NCBI GenBank assembly: GCA_000750105.3
Contig: JPHH03000031.1
Span: forward strand, 248,001 to 312,000
Length of the DNA: 64,000 nucleotides
Direction: 5' to 3'
DNA from: Tolypocladium sp. Sup5 PDA-1
Taxonomy: Eukaryota; Ascomycota; Sordariomycetes; Hypocreales; Ophiocordycipitaceae
The notes under the pieces were generated by a model that had not been told where the DNA came from, made no database searches, and saw only the letters and a list, made by a program, of their open reading frames with translations. Positions 1 through 8,652 of this stretch are shown here, in pieces. Position 1 is the stretch's first letter. Every line of letters begins with the position of its first letter. A program made the translations under genes and the position numbers.

Positions 1-132
1 CGCCGTGTCTAGCCAGTCTTCCACCTCGACTTATCTCTTCGACTGTACGAAGCTCTACGAAACTCTACGAACTCGACTTACATGCTCAACTCTGAAGCCC
101 TCACGAAACAAAACACCCACAACTCGCCCACC

Positions 133-639
133 ATGAAGTCTACACTTCCCATCCTCGCCCTCGCTGGCTCCGCCGCCGCCGCCTTCACCGCCGTCCCCAC
201 CTCCACGCCCGCCTCCGAAGTCCTCCCCAAGACGGGCGACCTCCCGTCCAGCATCACCGGCGCCGCGTACACGTCCCTCGCGAGCGCCCTCCACAGCGTC
301 GACGTCAAGTACCTCAACGCCGACCAGTACAGCACCGTCCTCTACGACATCTACTCGGCCGGCGCCAAGGCTAGCGACTCGGAGAAGGTGGTGCCGTCGC
401 TCGTCATGTCGACGTGGGCCTGGGCTGAGATCACCGCCGCGCCGTGGTACGAAAAGAACATGCCCAAAGACGACAAGGCCTACGTGTCCAAGTACATGTC
501 TGCATACCAGGAGGAGTACAAAAAGGCTGCTAGTGACGGTGGCAAGGGAGACAAGAAGGGCGCGGCGGGGAGGAACGATGCGTTTATGCTGTCTGTTGCT
601 GGGGCTGTCGGTGCCGTCGTGGCCGTGGTGGCTTTGTAG
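133..639 (+). CDS. Small secreted, possibly GPI-anchored protein of unknown function
   Basis: Single exon, 168 residues. The ATG at 133 (context CACCATGA) is chosen over the in-frame ATG at 82 because it places a classical signal peptide at the very N-terminus (MKSTLPILALAGSAAAA, cleavage near residue 18-20). The mature part is about 120 residues, rich in Ala, Ser, Tyr and Lys, without a cysteine framework. A Gly/Lys-rich stretch (GGKGDKKGAAGRN) is followed by a hydrophobic C-terminal tail ending VGAVVAVVAL, the layout of a GPI-attachment signal, so the protein is probably held at the plasma membrane or cell wall. I recognise no catalytic domain. It could equally be a plain secreted protein whose tail is a membrane anchor. 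It converges on the GH16 gene; a shared cell-surface role is only suggestive. Confidence 0.8.
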   Translation: MKSTLPILALAGSAAAAFTAVPTSTPASEVLPKTGDLPSSITGAAYTSLASALHSVDVKYLNADQYSTVLYDIYSAGAKASDSEKVVPSLVMSTWAWAEITAAPWYEKNMPKDDKAYVSKYMSAYQEEYKKAASDGGKGDKKGAAGRNDAFMLSVAGAVGAVVAVVAL

Positions 640-1101
640 ACGTCATGAGCGGAGGTCTTGAACACGGCTGTTGATGGCATAATGTTGATATTCAACCTCG
701 TCCGGTAATAGGGGTAGCATAAGGGGTACAGTCTACAACCACTAGCAGATGCTATAATGAATCAAACGCATCACGAAGCACCATTGCCAGGCCTGGACTT
801 TTGAGAAAGTGCTCATGTCTATACAGCAGCAGCTGGTTTATATACAGCAGAAGTGGCTCGGCCAAGAGCCGACAGGCCATGTCCTTGAGAGAATCAAATA
901 CACATCATCAAAATGTCGGAGAAGAATGAAAGAAATGCAAAATGCCCGCAACGCCGTGTATCCCGCCACGGTTCCGTCTAAACCCCCCCCCCCCCCCAAA
1001 AAAAACAACGAAGGGAGCACGCGAGTCCTCCGCCCTGGGTATCTCATGCCGTCATTGGCCCCGTTTCCTCATCAAGACCAGCCTCGTGGCGTGCGGTGTG
1101 C
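640..1101. other. Convergent 3' spacer with a C15-A8 homopolymer
   Basis: Spacer of 462 bases between the convergent secreted-protein and GH16 genes, expected to hold both 3' UTRs. The one notable element is a run of 15 C (983-997) followed directly by 8 A (998-1005). The short ORFs across it change with the homopolymer and look random. Confidence 0.7.
983..1005. repeat. Homopolymer tract C15-A8
   Basis: Fifteen consecutive C followed by eight consecutive A, in the 3' spacer between the first two genes. Such a tract is prone to slippage and sequencing length error. Confidence 0.95.
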
Positions 1102-2154
1102 TTAGGCCCTCCAGGGCTTGGGGACGGCAGTGCCGACCTTGCTCTGGTTCCCGGCAGCCGGCTGCTGGTAGACCTTGATGGAGTTGATCTCCCAGAAGGC
1201 GTCCTTGAAGTCGGCCGGGTTGTTGGCGACGTAGTCGTTGCAGGTGGCGGCCTTGGCGGAGCAGGTGGCGTCGGAGGCCCAGACGGAGGGGTTGCCGGCC
1301 CAGTCGCCGCAGAAGGTGGTGTCGAAGACGAGCTGGTTGTTGGCAAAGTGCGAGTCGATGTCGCAGCCCTGGCCGCCGAGGAAGCGGGCCGAGGGCGGGC
1401 CCCAGGAGGCTGGGTTAGGCCGGCCGCTGGCGATGTCGCGCGGGATGGCGGCGCGCTGGAAGAACCAGACGGCGATGTGGTCCGAGGTCCACTCGGTGGC
1501 GTAGACGCCGCCGCGGACGTCGTTGAAGCCGTCGCCGTAGTTCTGCACGTCGGCCGTCTGCTGGCCGCAGCCGCCGCTGGCGTTGCCGCTGCCGCAGTCA
1601 GCCGACTTGAGCATGGTCGAGGCGCGGGCGCCCGTGTTGGTCATGGAGCAGCCGGGGCCCGTGTGCAGGGTGACGGCGCCCGTGGCCTGGGTGTTGACGC
1701 CCTCGATGATGTCGATCTCGCCCGACGAGGGCCAGTTGGGGCCGAACATCCAGAAGGCGGGCCAGACGCCGCAGATGTTGCCGGGCATGTGGGCGATGTC
1801 GGCGAGGAAGAGGCCGTGGGTGAAGGACTTGTGCGAGGTGACGCGCACGGAGCGGCGGCCGTTGGGCGGGTTGGGCGTCTTGTAGTCGACGCCCATGATG
1901 ATGCTGCCGTTGGTGCTGCCGTTGGACTGGCCGTAGCCGATAAGGGCCTGCTGCTGGGCCGTGGCGCGGTCGACGTACTCGACGAAGCCGCGCGTGGGGT
2001 CCTTTTCGGTGAAGAAGTCAAACGAGGTGAAGAAGTTGGTCATGTCGTAGGTCGTGCTGAGGGCGTACTGGGCCTGGGCCTGGGCCTGGGCCGGGGCCGG
2101 GGCGGCGAGCAGGGCGGCGGCCCCGAGGCCAAGGGCGAGACCAGAGACGTGCAT
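1102..2154 (-). CDS. Secreted GH16 endo-beta-1,3(4)-glucanase
   Basis: Intronless, 350 residues. A signal peptide (residues 1-24, MHVSGLALGLGAAALLAAP...) ends in an AQ repeat. The body has the GH16 beta-jellyroll active-site motif SGEIDIIEG: nucleophile E146, D148 and acid/base E151. Further family signatures are the upstream WPAFWMFGPNWP segment and the downstream VTLHTGPGC segment. It probably cleaves beta-1,3 or mixed beta-1,3/1,4 glucans, either in remodelling the fungus's own wall or in degrading external glucan. There is no GPI-type tail and no carbohydrate-binding module, so it should be free in the secretome. Length and single-domain layout fit fungal laminarinase/mixed-linkage glucanase members. 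The exact substrate cannot be read from sequence. A TATATATAAAG element lies about 310 bases upstream of the ATG, but in an orientation that does not settle its use. Confidence 0.93.
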   Translation of the reverse strand: MHVSGLALGLGAAALLAAPAPAQAQAQAQYALSTTYDMTNFFTSFDFFTEKDPTRGFVEYVDRATAQQQALIGYGQSNGSTNGSIIMGVDYKTPNPPNGRRSVRVTSHKSFTHGLFLADIAHMPGNICGVWPAFWMFGPNWPSSGEIDIIEGVNTQATGAVTLHTGPGCSMTNTGARASTMLKSADCGSGNASGGCGQQTADVQNYGDGFNDVRGGVYATEWTSDHIAVWFFQRAAIPRDIASGRPNPASWGPPSARFLGGQGCDIDSHFANNQLVFDTTFCGDWAGNPSVWASDATCSAKAATCNDYVANNPADFKDAFWEINSIKVYQQPAAGNQSKVGTAVPKPWRA

Positions 2155-2800
2155 GGTTGGTGTAGATGTCCTTCCGAGTGTTTTTGGATTCGAGATCTTG
2201 TCAAGTGTCCCGGAGATGCGTGAATCGTTTGTGAAGAGGCTGGGGTCCTGACCCGGAAAGGATTGTGTGAATCGCCGTGTGAACCGGTCACGACAGCGTC
2301 AAGTTGCTGAGTCTGCGTCGAGCAGGGCACCAAGGGAGCGAAAAACCGAAGCCGCGTCCGCCGTCACTGGAGAAGTGAAGGATGAAGAATGCAATGAACC
2401 AGAACTATCGCAAAGGGGACAGCTCGTGGTTGAAAGGAGAGGCTGCCGAAAGGGCGTGGCGGTATATATAAAGGGGCTGTCGCTGTCACCCGTCGAGGGC
2501 AAGGGAATGTCAAGAGGTTGGTAGGACGAGAAAGTCTATTCTCGACGGAAGAAGCAGAAAAAGGAGAGGCTGTTGTTGTTGGTGGAAAAGAAGAGGAAAA
2601 GAGACGAGGAGCGTTGCAACAATGGGTCGTGAATGCGAGGGGGCGCCGGCGGATGCTTGGCCGATACAATAGAGAGGGCGGTGGCTATTGTAATCCCGGG
2701 TCCCAACGCAGGCACGAACAAAAGATGAATGAGGCGAGGGGGTGAGGGCGATGAAAAGACCAGCGACCAGCTGCCGGAAGGATTGAACGGCAGTGAAAGC

Positions 2801-2825
2801 GACGACGACGACGACGACGACGACG
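2801..2825. repeat. (GAC)n microsatellite
   Basis: Eight perfect GAC/CGA units in non-coding DNA upstream of the GH16 gene. Confidence 0.95.
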
Positions 2826-3228
2826 GCGGTGGCAGTGAAAAGAAAGGAGAGCAGAGCTGACGGAGAGGCCAGGACAGACAGGGAAGGGTGAGGCAAAGAG
2901 ACATGTCGGGGCCTCGCGGGGGAACGCAGACGTCTATATACGGCATTGTCTCTCCTTCCCCGTCGTCCCTTTCCCTTTTCCCTTTGCCGTTCTTCCTCGT
3001 CCTTTTCTTTTTTTTTCTGGGCCCTGCTCGATGCTACTGTACGAGTACCTACGTGAGAAAAAGCGCCCTTTGGCGGGGACCAGCCGTCGTCGTCGGCGCC
3101 TGCGATCCTGAGACCGTGGTGTCGTTGGGGGCCAGCCAATCAGCGGCCGCGCCGGGGGTGGTGGCGGTTGGCGCAGGCCGTGCCTGGCGCTGGCGCTGGG
3201 GACCAGCCCCTGAGGGTTGAAACCTTGA

Positions 3229-3263
3229 CACCACCACCACCACCACCACCACCACCACCACCA
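3229..3263. repeat. (ACC)n microsatellite
   Basis: About eleven perfect ACC/CAC trinucleotide units in non-coding DNA. Translating it gives poly-Thr, -Pro or -His, or poly-Trp/Val on the other strand, so the ORFs crossing it are artefacts. Confidence 0.95.
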
Positions 3264-3605
3264 ACGCGTGGCCGTCTTCACTGGGTACTGCTCCAGTGCT
3301 GCTCGTCTAGTCGAGGCTGCTGAAACAGGCCGCCTCCAAACAGATGAGGCGTCGTTTCGTTTCCTCGGCGCGGCTGGGGGTCCTGTGGCCCCACGACGGG
3401 ACGAGACTCGACGTCGCGGCATGGGGCGGGCGTGGCTGCGGTCGGCGCAGCGCGAGGTTGGTGAGCATAGCTTAACACCTGCTGATGACCCTGACAATAG
3501 CTAATACTCCGTATCTTACCTTGCCTGCTTCGACAAAGCATTCACCGCGCAGGCGCTCGAGCCCCGCCGTCGCTGCTGCGCTGACTTGCACGTCCATCCG
3601 CAACC

Positions 3606-3644
3606 GCCATCCACCATCCATCCACCATCCATCCATCCATCCAC
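3606..3644. repeat. ATCC-type tetranucleotide repeat
   Basis: Imperfect CCATCCATCC repeats in the spacer between the GH16 and mannosyltransferase genes. Confidence 0.85.
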
Positions 3645-4340
3645 GCAACCCTCCCCTCCCACCCGTCCCCTGCGTCAAGCCACTCGACGATCGCTGCGTA
3701 CCTGCAGCAAACATGTTTGCCGCCCATCCATCCGCTTTTGGCACTCCGAAGAGGCTCTTTTAACCGCGCAGGCCCACCGCCCCCCAACTCAGGCGCCCGC
3801 ATCGGGCAGCTGGCCCCGGTGCCCAGCGCTTCAAAGGCATAACTTACGCATCTTCAAGCGCGTGCTTGGGGCTCTCCTTGACCGCCAGCAACGTCGGCGT
3901 TTCGCCCGAGCTCCTTTCTTGGCCCGCCCGGACTTCGATACCCTTACTGCTCGTCTCGTCTCGTCTTTATGCGCCCGGCCAAAGCGCTGGTGCGGTGGCG
4001 TGAGGGGGCCAGCGGCGCGTGTTGGCTGCATTCCGTTCCTGCAGCGTTAAAGGGGCACGCACCGCACGGCACAGCACAGGCTCGCTCTTACACGCGCCCA
4101 GGGAATCGTCGTCTCTCCACACAACCAACCCGACCCGACCCCAAGGGAGGAGTGGAGGCGGGCATGGCAGACTCAAGAGCCCCCATCTCTAAATCTGGCC
4201 CGAGGGCTTTTTCTTTATCCATCCATCGACTCGAGGTCCGCCCCGGCCGCCCGTTCTGAGACACCCGTCCGTGGCCGCCGTGCCGCGATCCCGCCATCGT
4301 CCAGTTCTCTTATCTTTCCCCGAGATAGATGCTGCTGCTT

Positions 4341-4377
4341 GCGACGACGACGACGACCACGACCACGACCACGACCG
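4341..4377. repeat. CGA/CCACGA compound repeat
   Basis: A run of CGA triplets passing into CGACCA hexamers, non-coding. It gives rise to spurious Thr- and Arg-rich ORFs. Confidence 0.85.
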
Positions 4378-5719
4378 CTCCTCCTCCGCACAGCAGCCCA
4401 GTCATGCATTCCGGCTCGTCTCATCTTGTGCCCTCCCGCGTTTCAGCCAGAGCCGATATATTATCCCGTCCTTTCCCCGTCACCCCCGCGGAGCCCACTC
4501 CGCTTCTCCGTACCCTGCCCTCCATATTCCTGCAAACGAACCTCATCATACGAAGTACTGGCCAACCAACCAGCCCTCGCCCTCGAAACAGAACCCTCGG
4601 CGTGCCAGGCAGCCCTTGCTTTGCTCTGGACTCCTTGTCGTCCTCTGATACTACCGACTTACCAAGATCCCGGCACCCCCGGCACCGCAACCCCGTGTCC
4701 CCGTCGAAACAAGCTTCCCCCTTTGGAGATCCAGTCGGCAGATCATCCATGCCCGCCCCGGTGTGCTGAGCACAGACGAATCTGAATCTGCCTGACGGCC
4801 GCGCCGTTCATTTTCCCCTCCGGCCATTGACAGCCCAGGGACAGGCATCTCACTTCTTGCCCATGTCCCTCAGCTACTCCACCATCGGCACCCTTTGATC
4901 TCCGCCTACAAAGTACTTCGCACCAGTTCACCAGCTCCGTATGTCAGTCCGTTTCACGCTCGTGCAAGGTGCCAAAACCCGTAGTCAACAAGTGTCAATA
5001 AGGCCCAAAGACCCTTCTATTTCAGTAGTAGTATTCCAACACGTCCAAATCGTACACCCGGCGATTGAAGAAGAGAAGATAAAAAAAGACGACAAAAAAT
5101 CGCTCGACACCTCTACACACTAAATCGCACAACGCCACTGGTGGGCCATATCAGAGGCCTCGATGCATCATGGGAAACCCTGTAGTTGTTGTAAATCCTC
5201 CCCTCACGCCGAACACCCCCCTTTTCCGTCCCTTCTTTCTCTCCTCCGCAAGCATGTGCCCTGAATCTCCGGGTCGTCGTGGGACGGACGCGCCCTCAAT
5301 TCCTGGGGCTTCGAGCGTCAGGTAATGCGTATCCCATCCAACGTCGCGCTGTCGGTCGTATCATGTCAACGTTCAATACCAGGGGCCACCGTGCGCCAAT
5401 GCCGTCGGGTTCGTCGTCTCGTCCGAGTGTGGTTTTTCCTCCACAAGTCGTTTTCCCCGTCACCAGCTCATCCAGCCATGCAGAAAGGGTATTTTACTCA
5501 AAAACAAAATCGAGGCAAAGGAAGCGGTTTGCCAAGCCGAGGACACCCTCGGCCAACAACAGCCTTGGTCAGTGCATCTTGTCGACAGCACAAAGCGGCC
5601 GTCGAAGAGCGTCGAATCAAAGCGTCTCGGTCAAGCACGGGCAATCCTCGCAGACTGCAAGGAATCGTCGGTCCCCCCACGGTTCGCGACATGCCCTTGC
5701 GCCGCAAGCGAGCTCGCAA

Positions 5720-7242
5720 CTACAACTTGACCCACTTGCCCGTGAGCTTGAACCAGATGACGGCAATCAAGTCCTCCTTGAAGCGCTCCCACGGGTTCCG
5801 GTTGAGCCAGTAGCTGAACTGCCGGTAGTGGTACATTTCGCCCCAGCAGTCGCGGCCCCATTCGCAGCCGGCCATGTTGACCACGAAGTCGCGGTCGCGT
5901 TCGCTGTAGTGGTATCGAGTGTGGTTCCCGCCCTTGCCGTCGCCGCAGGCCGCCGGGGGGAAGCTGTTGATCATGCGCTGTGGCAGGAACCCCGTGTGCT
6001 GCCTGACCCAGGGCTGGCTCTCGTACAGCTGCTCCAGCGCATCCTGCTCCTTGTGCTCCCACTCCATGTGCTTCTGCTCATACGCCACGGGATCCCACCA
6101 CACGTCCAGGAGCCGCTCGGTCCAGGCGCTGCGTCGCATGAGGAACGAGCCCAGGTTGAAGCCCGAGCAGTCCTGCGAGAGCAGCAGATTCACCGAGCCG
6201 ACCTCTCCATCGCCGACGGGGCTCAGCGCGTCGGCGTCCAGATAGGGATCGCTGAAGGGATGGGTGAAGTTGAGGGGGTTGAAGTCGTTGATGTCGCGGT
6301 AAACGTGCCTGTCGAGGTGGTCGAAGATGTGGTCCTGCAGCGAGTAGGACGGCTCCATGACGAACGTGTTGAGGTCGAGCCACCAGAACCTGTGCCAAGT
6401 CAGCGATTGGTGCCTCGAGAGGGTCTGAGCGGCGTGTGCCCTTACCATTCGGCCTTGGGATACTTCCTCAGGGCGCTTCGCATGAAGTCGACCTTTTCCC
6501 AGCTCTCCCGCCACTCGTGCGCGTACTTTTTCTTGGTGCTCATGTCGACAATCTCCAAGTCGTATCCCCACCGCGTGGCGTACTGGCGCTTGTTCCGCAC
6601 GCTGTCGCGCTCAATGGCCCATTCCCGGGCACCCTTCCACTCCATGACACCGCCGCCGACGTTGGCAGCTAATATAATGACAAACTTTTCGCCGCCGCCG
6701 CCCCATGACGCTCTCCGCCAGTGGTATACGAGGGCTAGTTAGTCGCCCTGGTCAGCTCGATTCTACCGCGGAGTTGTCGGTGAGCCCGACGAACGGGCGT
6801 GGGGGGTCGAGGACTCACGAGAATGGTAGAATATATATACACACAAGAGGGCGACAAGGCCAAAGAGCAGCCTCAACTTGAGTTTCCGTCCCATGCGCCC
6901 AAAGACGGACCGTATCCTCCCAACCCAGGGTATGTTCTGGCCGGGCCATTGGCCGCGACCCAGCTTTTCTTTCTCGGCGTAGCGGGAGTCGGAATTAGAG
7001 TTGTGGAATCGTGGCAGGCTGCTCGATATGCGGCGCATGTGACGCGTGAAGAAGCCCTGGTTATGGGTCGAAAAGGACGGGTAGCCATTGGGCCCGAGGT
7101 GCCTCATCTTGGCCGTGGACTCCCACTGCACGGGGCCGCCGCTGACGACTGCGGGACTATTCCTGCCGCTGTTGTTGATGTTGAGGCCAGGACTCGACCA
7201 GCCGCCGCCAGGGACTGGCGATGGGCTGCGAGATAAGGACAT
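5720..7242 (-). CDS. mnn10: Mnn10-type Golgi alpha-1,6-mannosyltransferase (GT34)
   Basis: Three exons, 7242-6819, 6734-6446 and 6389-5720, joined at GTGAGT/CTAG and GTAAGG/CACAG introns; 460 residues. Type II membrane topology: Ser/Pro-rich N-terminus, then one membrane segment (RLLFGLVALLCVYIFYH), then a lumenal GT34 catalytic domain. Visible motifs are FVIILAANVGGGVMEW, RWGYDLEIVDMSTKKKYAHEW, WWLDLNTFVM at the nucleotide-sugar/metal site, and SQDCSGFNLGSFLMRRS. Family members extend the alpha-1,6-mannan backbone of N-glycans in the cis-Golgi M-Pol II complex. Fungal relatives include plant-type galactosyl/xylosyltransferases, but the DLNTF form fits Mnn10. The start at 7242 is the first usable ATG. 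The in-frame sequence upstream also reads like protein (see findings), so an N-terminal extension cannot be excluded. Confidence 0.9.
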
Positions 7243-7259
7243 GGGATCGGCCGGGGTGC

Positions 7260-7361
7260 CTGTAAGAGGAGCACACGGGTTACGTTAGCCGACATGAAGA
7301 AAATGCTGCGCGACCACGGGAGGTGACGCAGGAACAAACAGATGTGGGGAGCGCAACGTAC
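7260..7361 (-). other. Probable intron in the 5' leader of the mannosyltransferase gene
   Basis: On the minus strand a GTACGT donor at 7361, a GCTAACG branch-like site and a CTCTTACAG acceptor ending at 7260 define a 102-base intron just upstream of the start codon. It contains the only minus-strand ATG (7295) in the leader. Splicing also joins two coding-like segments in one frame. Confidence 0.6.
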
Positions 7362-8652
7362 CGAGAATGGGTGACAGCGGAGCTTGATTGGCCTGCTGGG
7401 GACGAATTTCGAGAAAATTGCCAGATGGCTGCTCTTTGAGCGTCGGGTGCTGGCCAAGCGAGGAGCGCCTGCGGTGATGCGATCGCGCAGGCCGGTCGCT
7501 GAAGGAGCTCGAGGAGCCGGCCGCGAGCTTTGGGGACGCCAGATTGACTGGTATCGCGGATTGCGCACGCCTCGGGCTTCAATGGACGGGTGGACGGATT
7601 GACGGATTGATCGGCCGGAGGGACGCAGAGGCGAGAGATTGCAGTGTCGTGGACGAGGGGCGGTGGACGAGCCAAGAGAAGCGGCCTGAGAGCGACAGCT
7701 TCGCGAGCCTCTGCTCCCGGTTTCAAGTTGCTGCGTCGGTCGCGGTCGTGGCGAGGCGAGTTGTTGAGTAGAGTCGGGTCGAGTCGAGTCGAGTCGAGCT
7801 GAGTCGGGGCACACGACCAAAATGCCAAGAGGTGAGCCACAGAGTGAGAATAACCCTTTGTGTGGCCCCTTGGCAACAAGGGAGACGGGATGGCTTGTCT
7901 CCTCGCTCGCAATGTCGCAGGAGCGGGAAAAAAAACGTGGGACGAACTCGATCCACGGGGCGCGCGCAGGAGTAGCAGCTGCCGGGGGCACGATGCGCAG
8001 AAACGGGCGAGCGGGCGCCGCACAGCGACTGTGCAGGGAGCCAAGAGGACGGCGGCGGCGGTGGTGAGTCGTGACGACGAGGAACGAGGCTCGTACGCGG
8101 GCGGGTTCAGCTTCCCGGTGGTTTGACGCAAAGATGCGAGACGCAGGCGGCGATTGCGGCGAGAGCCTGGGTGGAGGCGACTTGTTGCAAGGTCAGCAAC
8201 CCAAGGTAACCCGTTTAGCGAAGACCAACAATTGGCAAGACACGGAGACAGGAGGTGTGTGTGGTTGGCTGGGCGCGCCGCACTTGGGAGGGTGGGCGCG
8301 AGACGACACTACGCTGTAGAATTTCCCGGCTCGTATCTGCGAGGCAAGCTTACCTTTCTCTCCTCAACGGCGCCGTCTAGACCTTGCTGCTTTTGGCTCG
8401 CACGAGTGAGTACCTTGCTCGTACGAGCAGCTTCTCCTGGGGAGATGAATTTGCTCCGCGGGCTCTGGGCGGTGCCAAGAGAGGGTTACCAGACGCAAAC
8501 GACCTAGGCGTGTGATAAGACCCGGACACCTTCCAGCCTGTCCTCTGTGCCGTGCGTGCTGTGATGGATTTGATGAGACTACGAGCACAGGTCAACCCGG
8601 GCTCAAGGCTCTGTGACGGATGCTATTAGTCCGTAGTCGGTACGGTTGCCAC
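7362..8652 (-). other. Presumed long 5' leader without any ATG
   Basis: Upstream of the mannosyltransferase. The minus strand has no ATG between 7296 and 8652, whereas the plus strand has about a dozen. It also contains GTCGA pentamer repeats (about 7771-7806). Read in the mannosyltransferase frame, the last 250 bases before the leader intron are open and look protein-like (SAIPVNLASPKLAAGSSSS and RRRSSLGQHPTLKEQPSG), back to a TGA near 7582. Confidence 0.5.
7771..7806. repeat. GTCGA pentamer repeat
   Basis: Four to six imperfect GTCGA units in the putative leader or promoter of the mannosyltransferase gene. Confidence 0.85.

Larger units (their letters stand above)
2155..5719. other. Gene-poor spacer with simple repeats and pyrimidine tracts
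   Basis: About 3.6 kb holding the GH16 promoter and, at the far end, the 3' UTR of the mannosyltransferase. Contents are GAC repeats (2801-2825), a long + strand pyrimidine tract (about 2948-3020) just after a TATATA element (about 2935), an ACC/CAC repeat (3229-3263), ATCC repeats (3606-3644) and CGA/CCACGA repeats (about 4341-4377). No ORF here resembles a known protein and I could not build a spliced model. A + strand non-coding transcript is possible because TATA plus pyrimidine tract is a usual fungal promoter layout, but nothing shows it directly. Confidence 0.55.

Noticed and set aside
1096..2223. 375-codon + strand ORF
   Set aside because: Exact antisense shadow of the GH16 gene; Val/Gly/Ala-rich translation with no domain, caused by high third-position GC.
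5279..6742. 487-codon + strand ORF
   Set aside because: Mostly antisense to mannosyltransferase exons 2 and 3; no recognisable protein.
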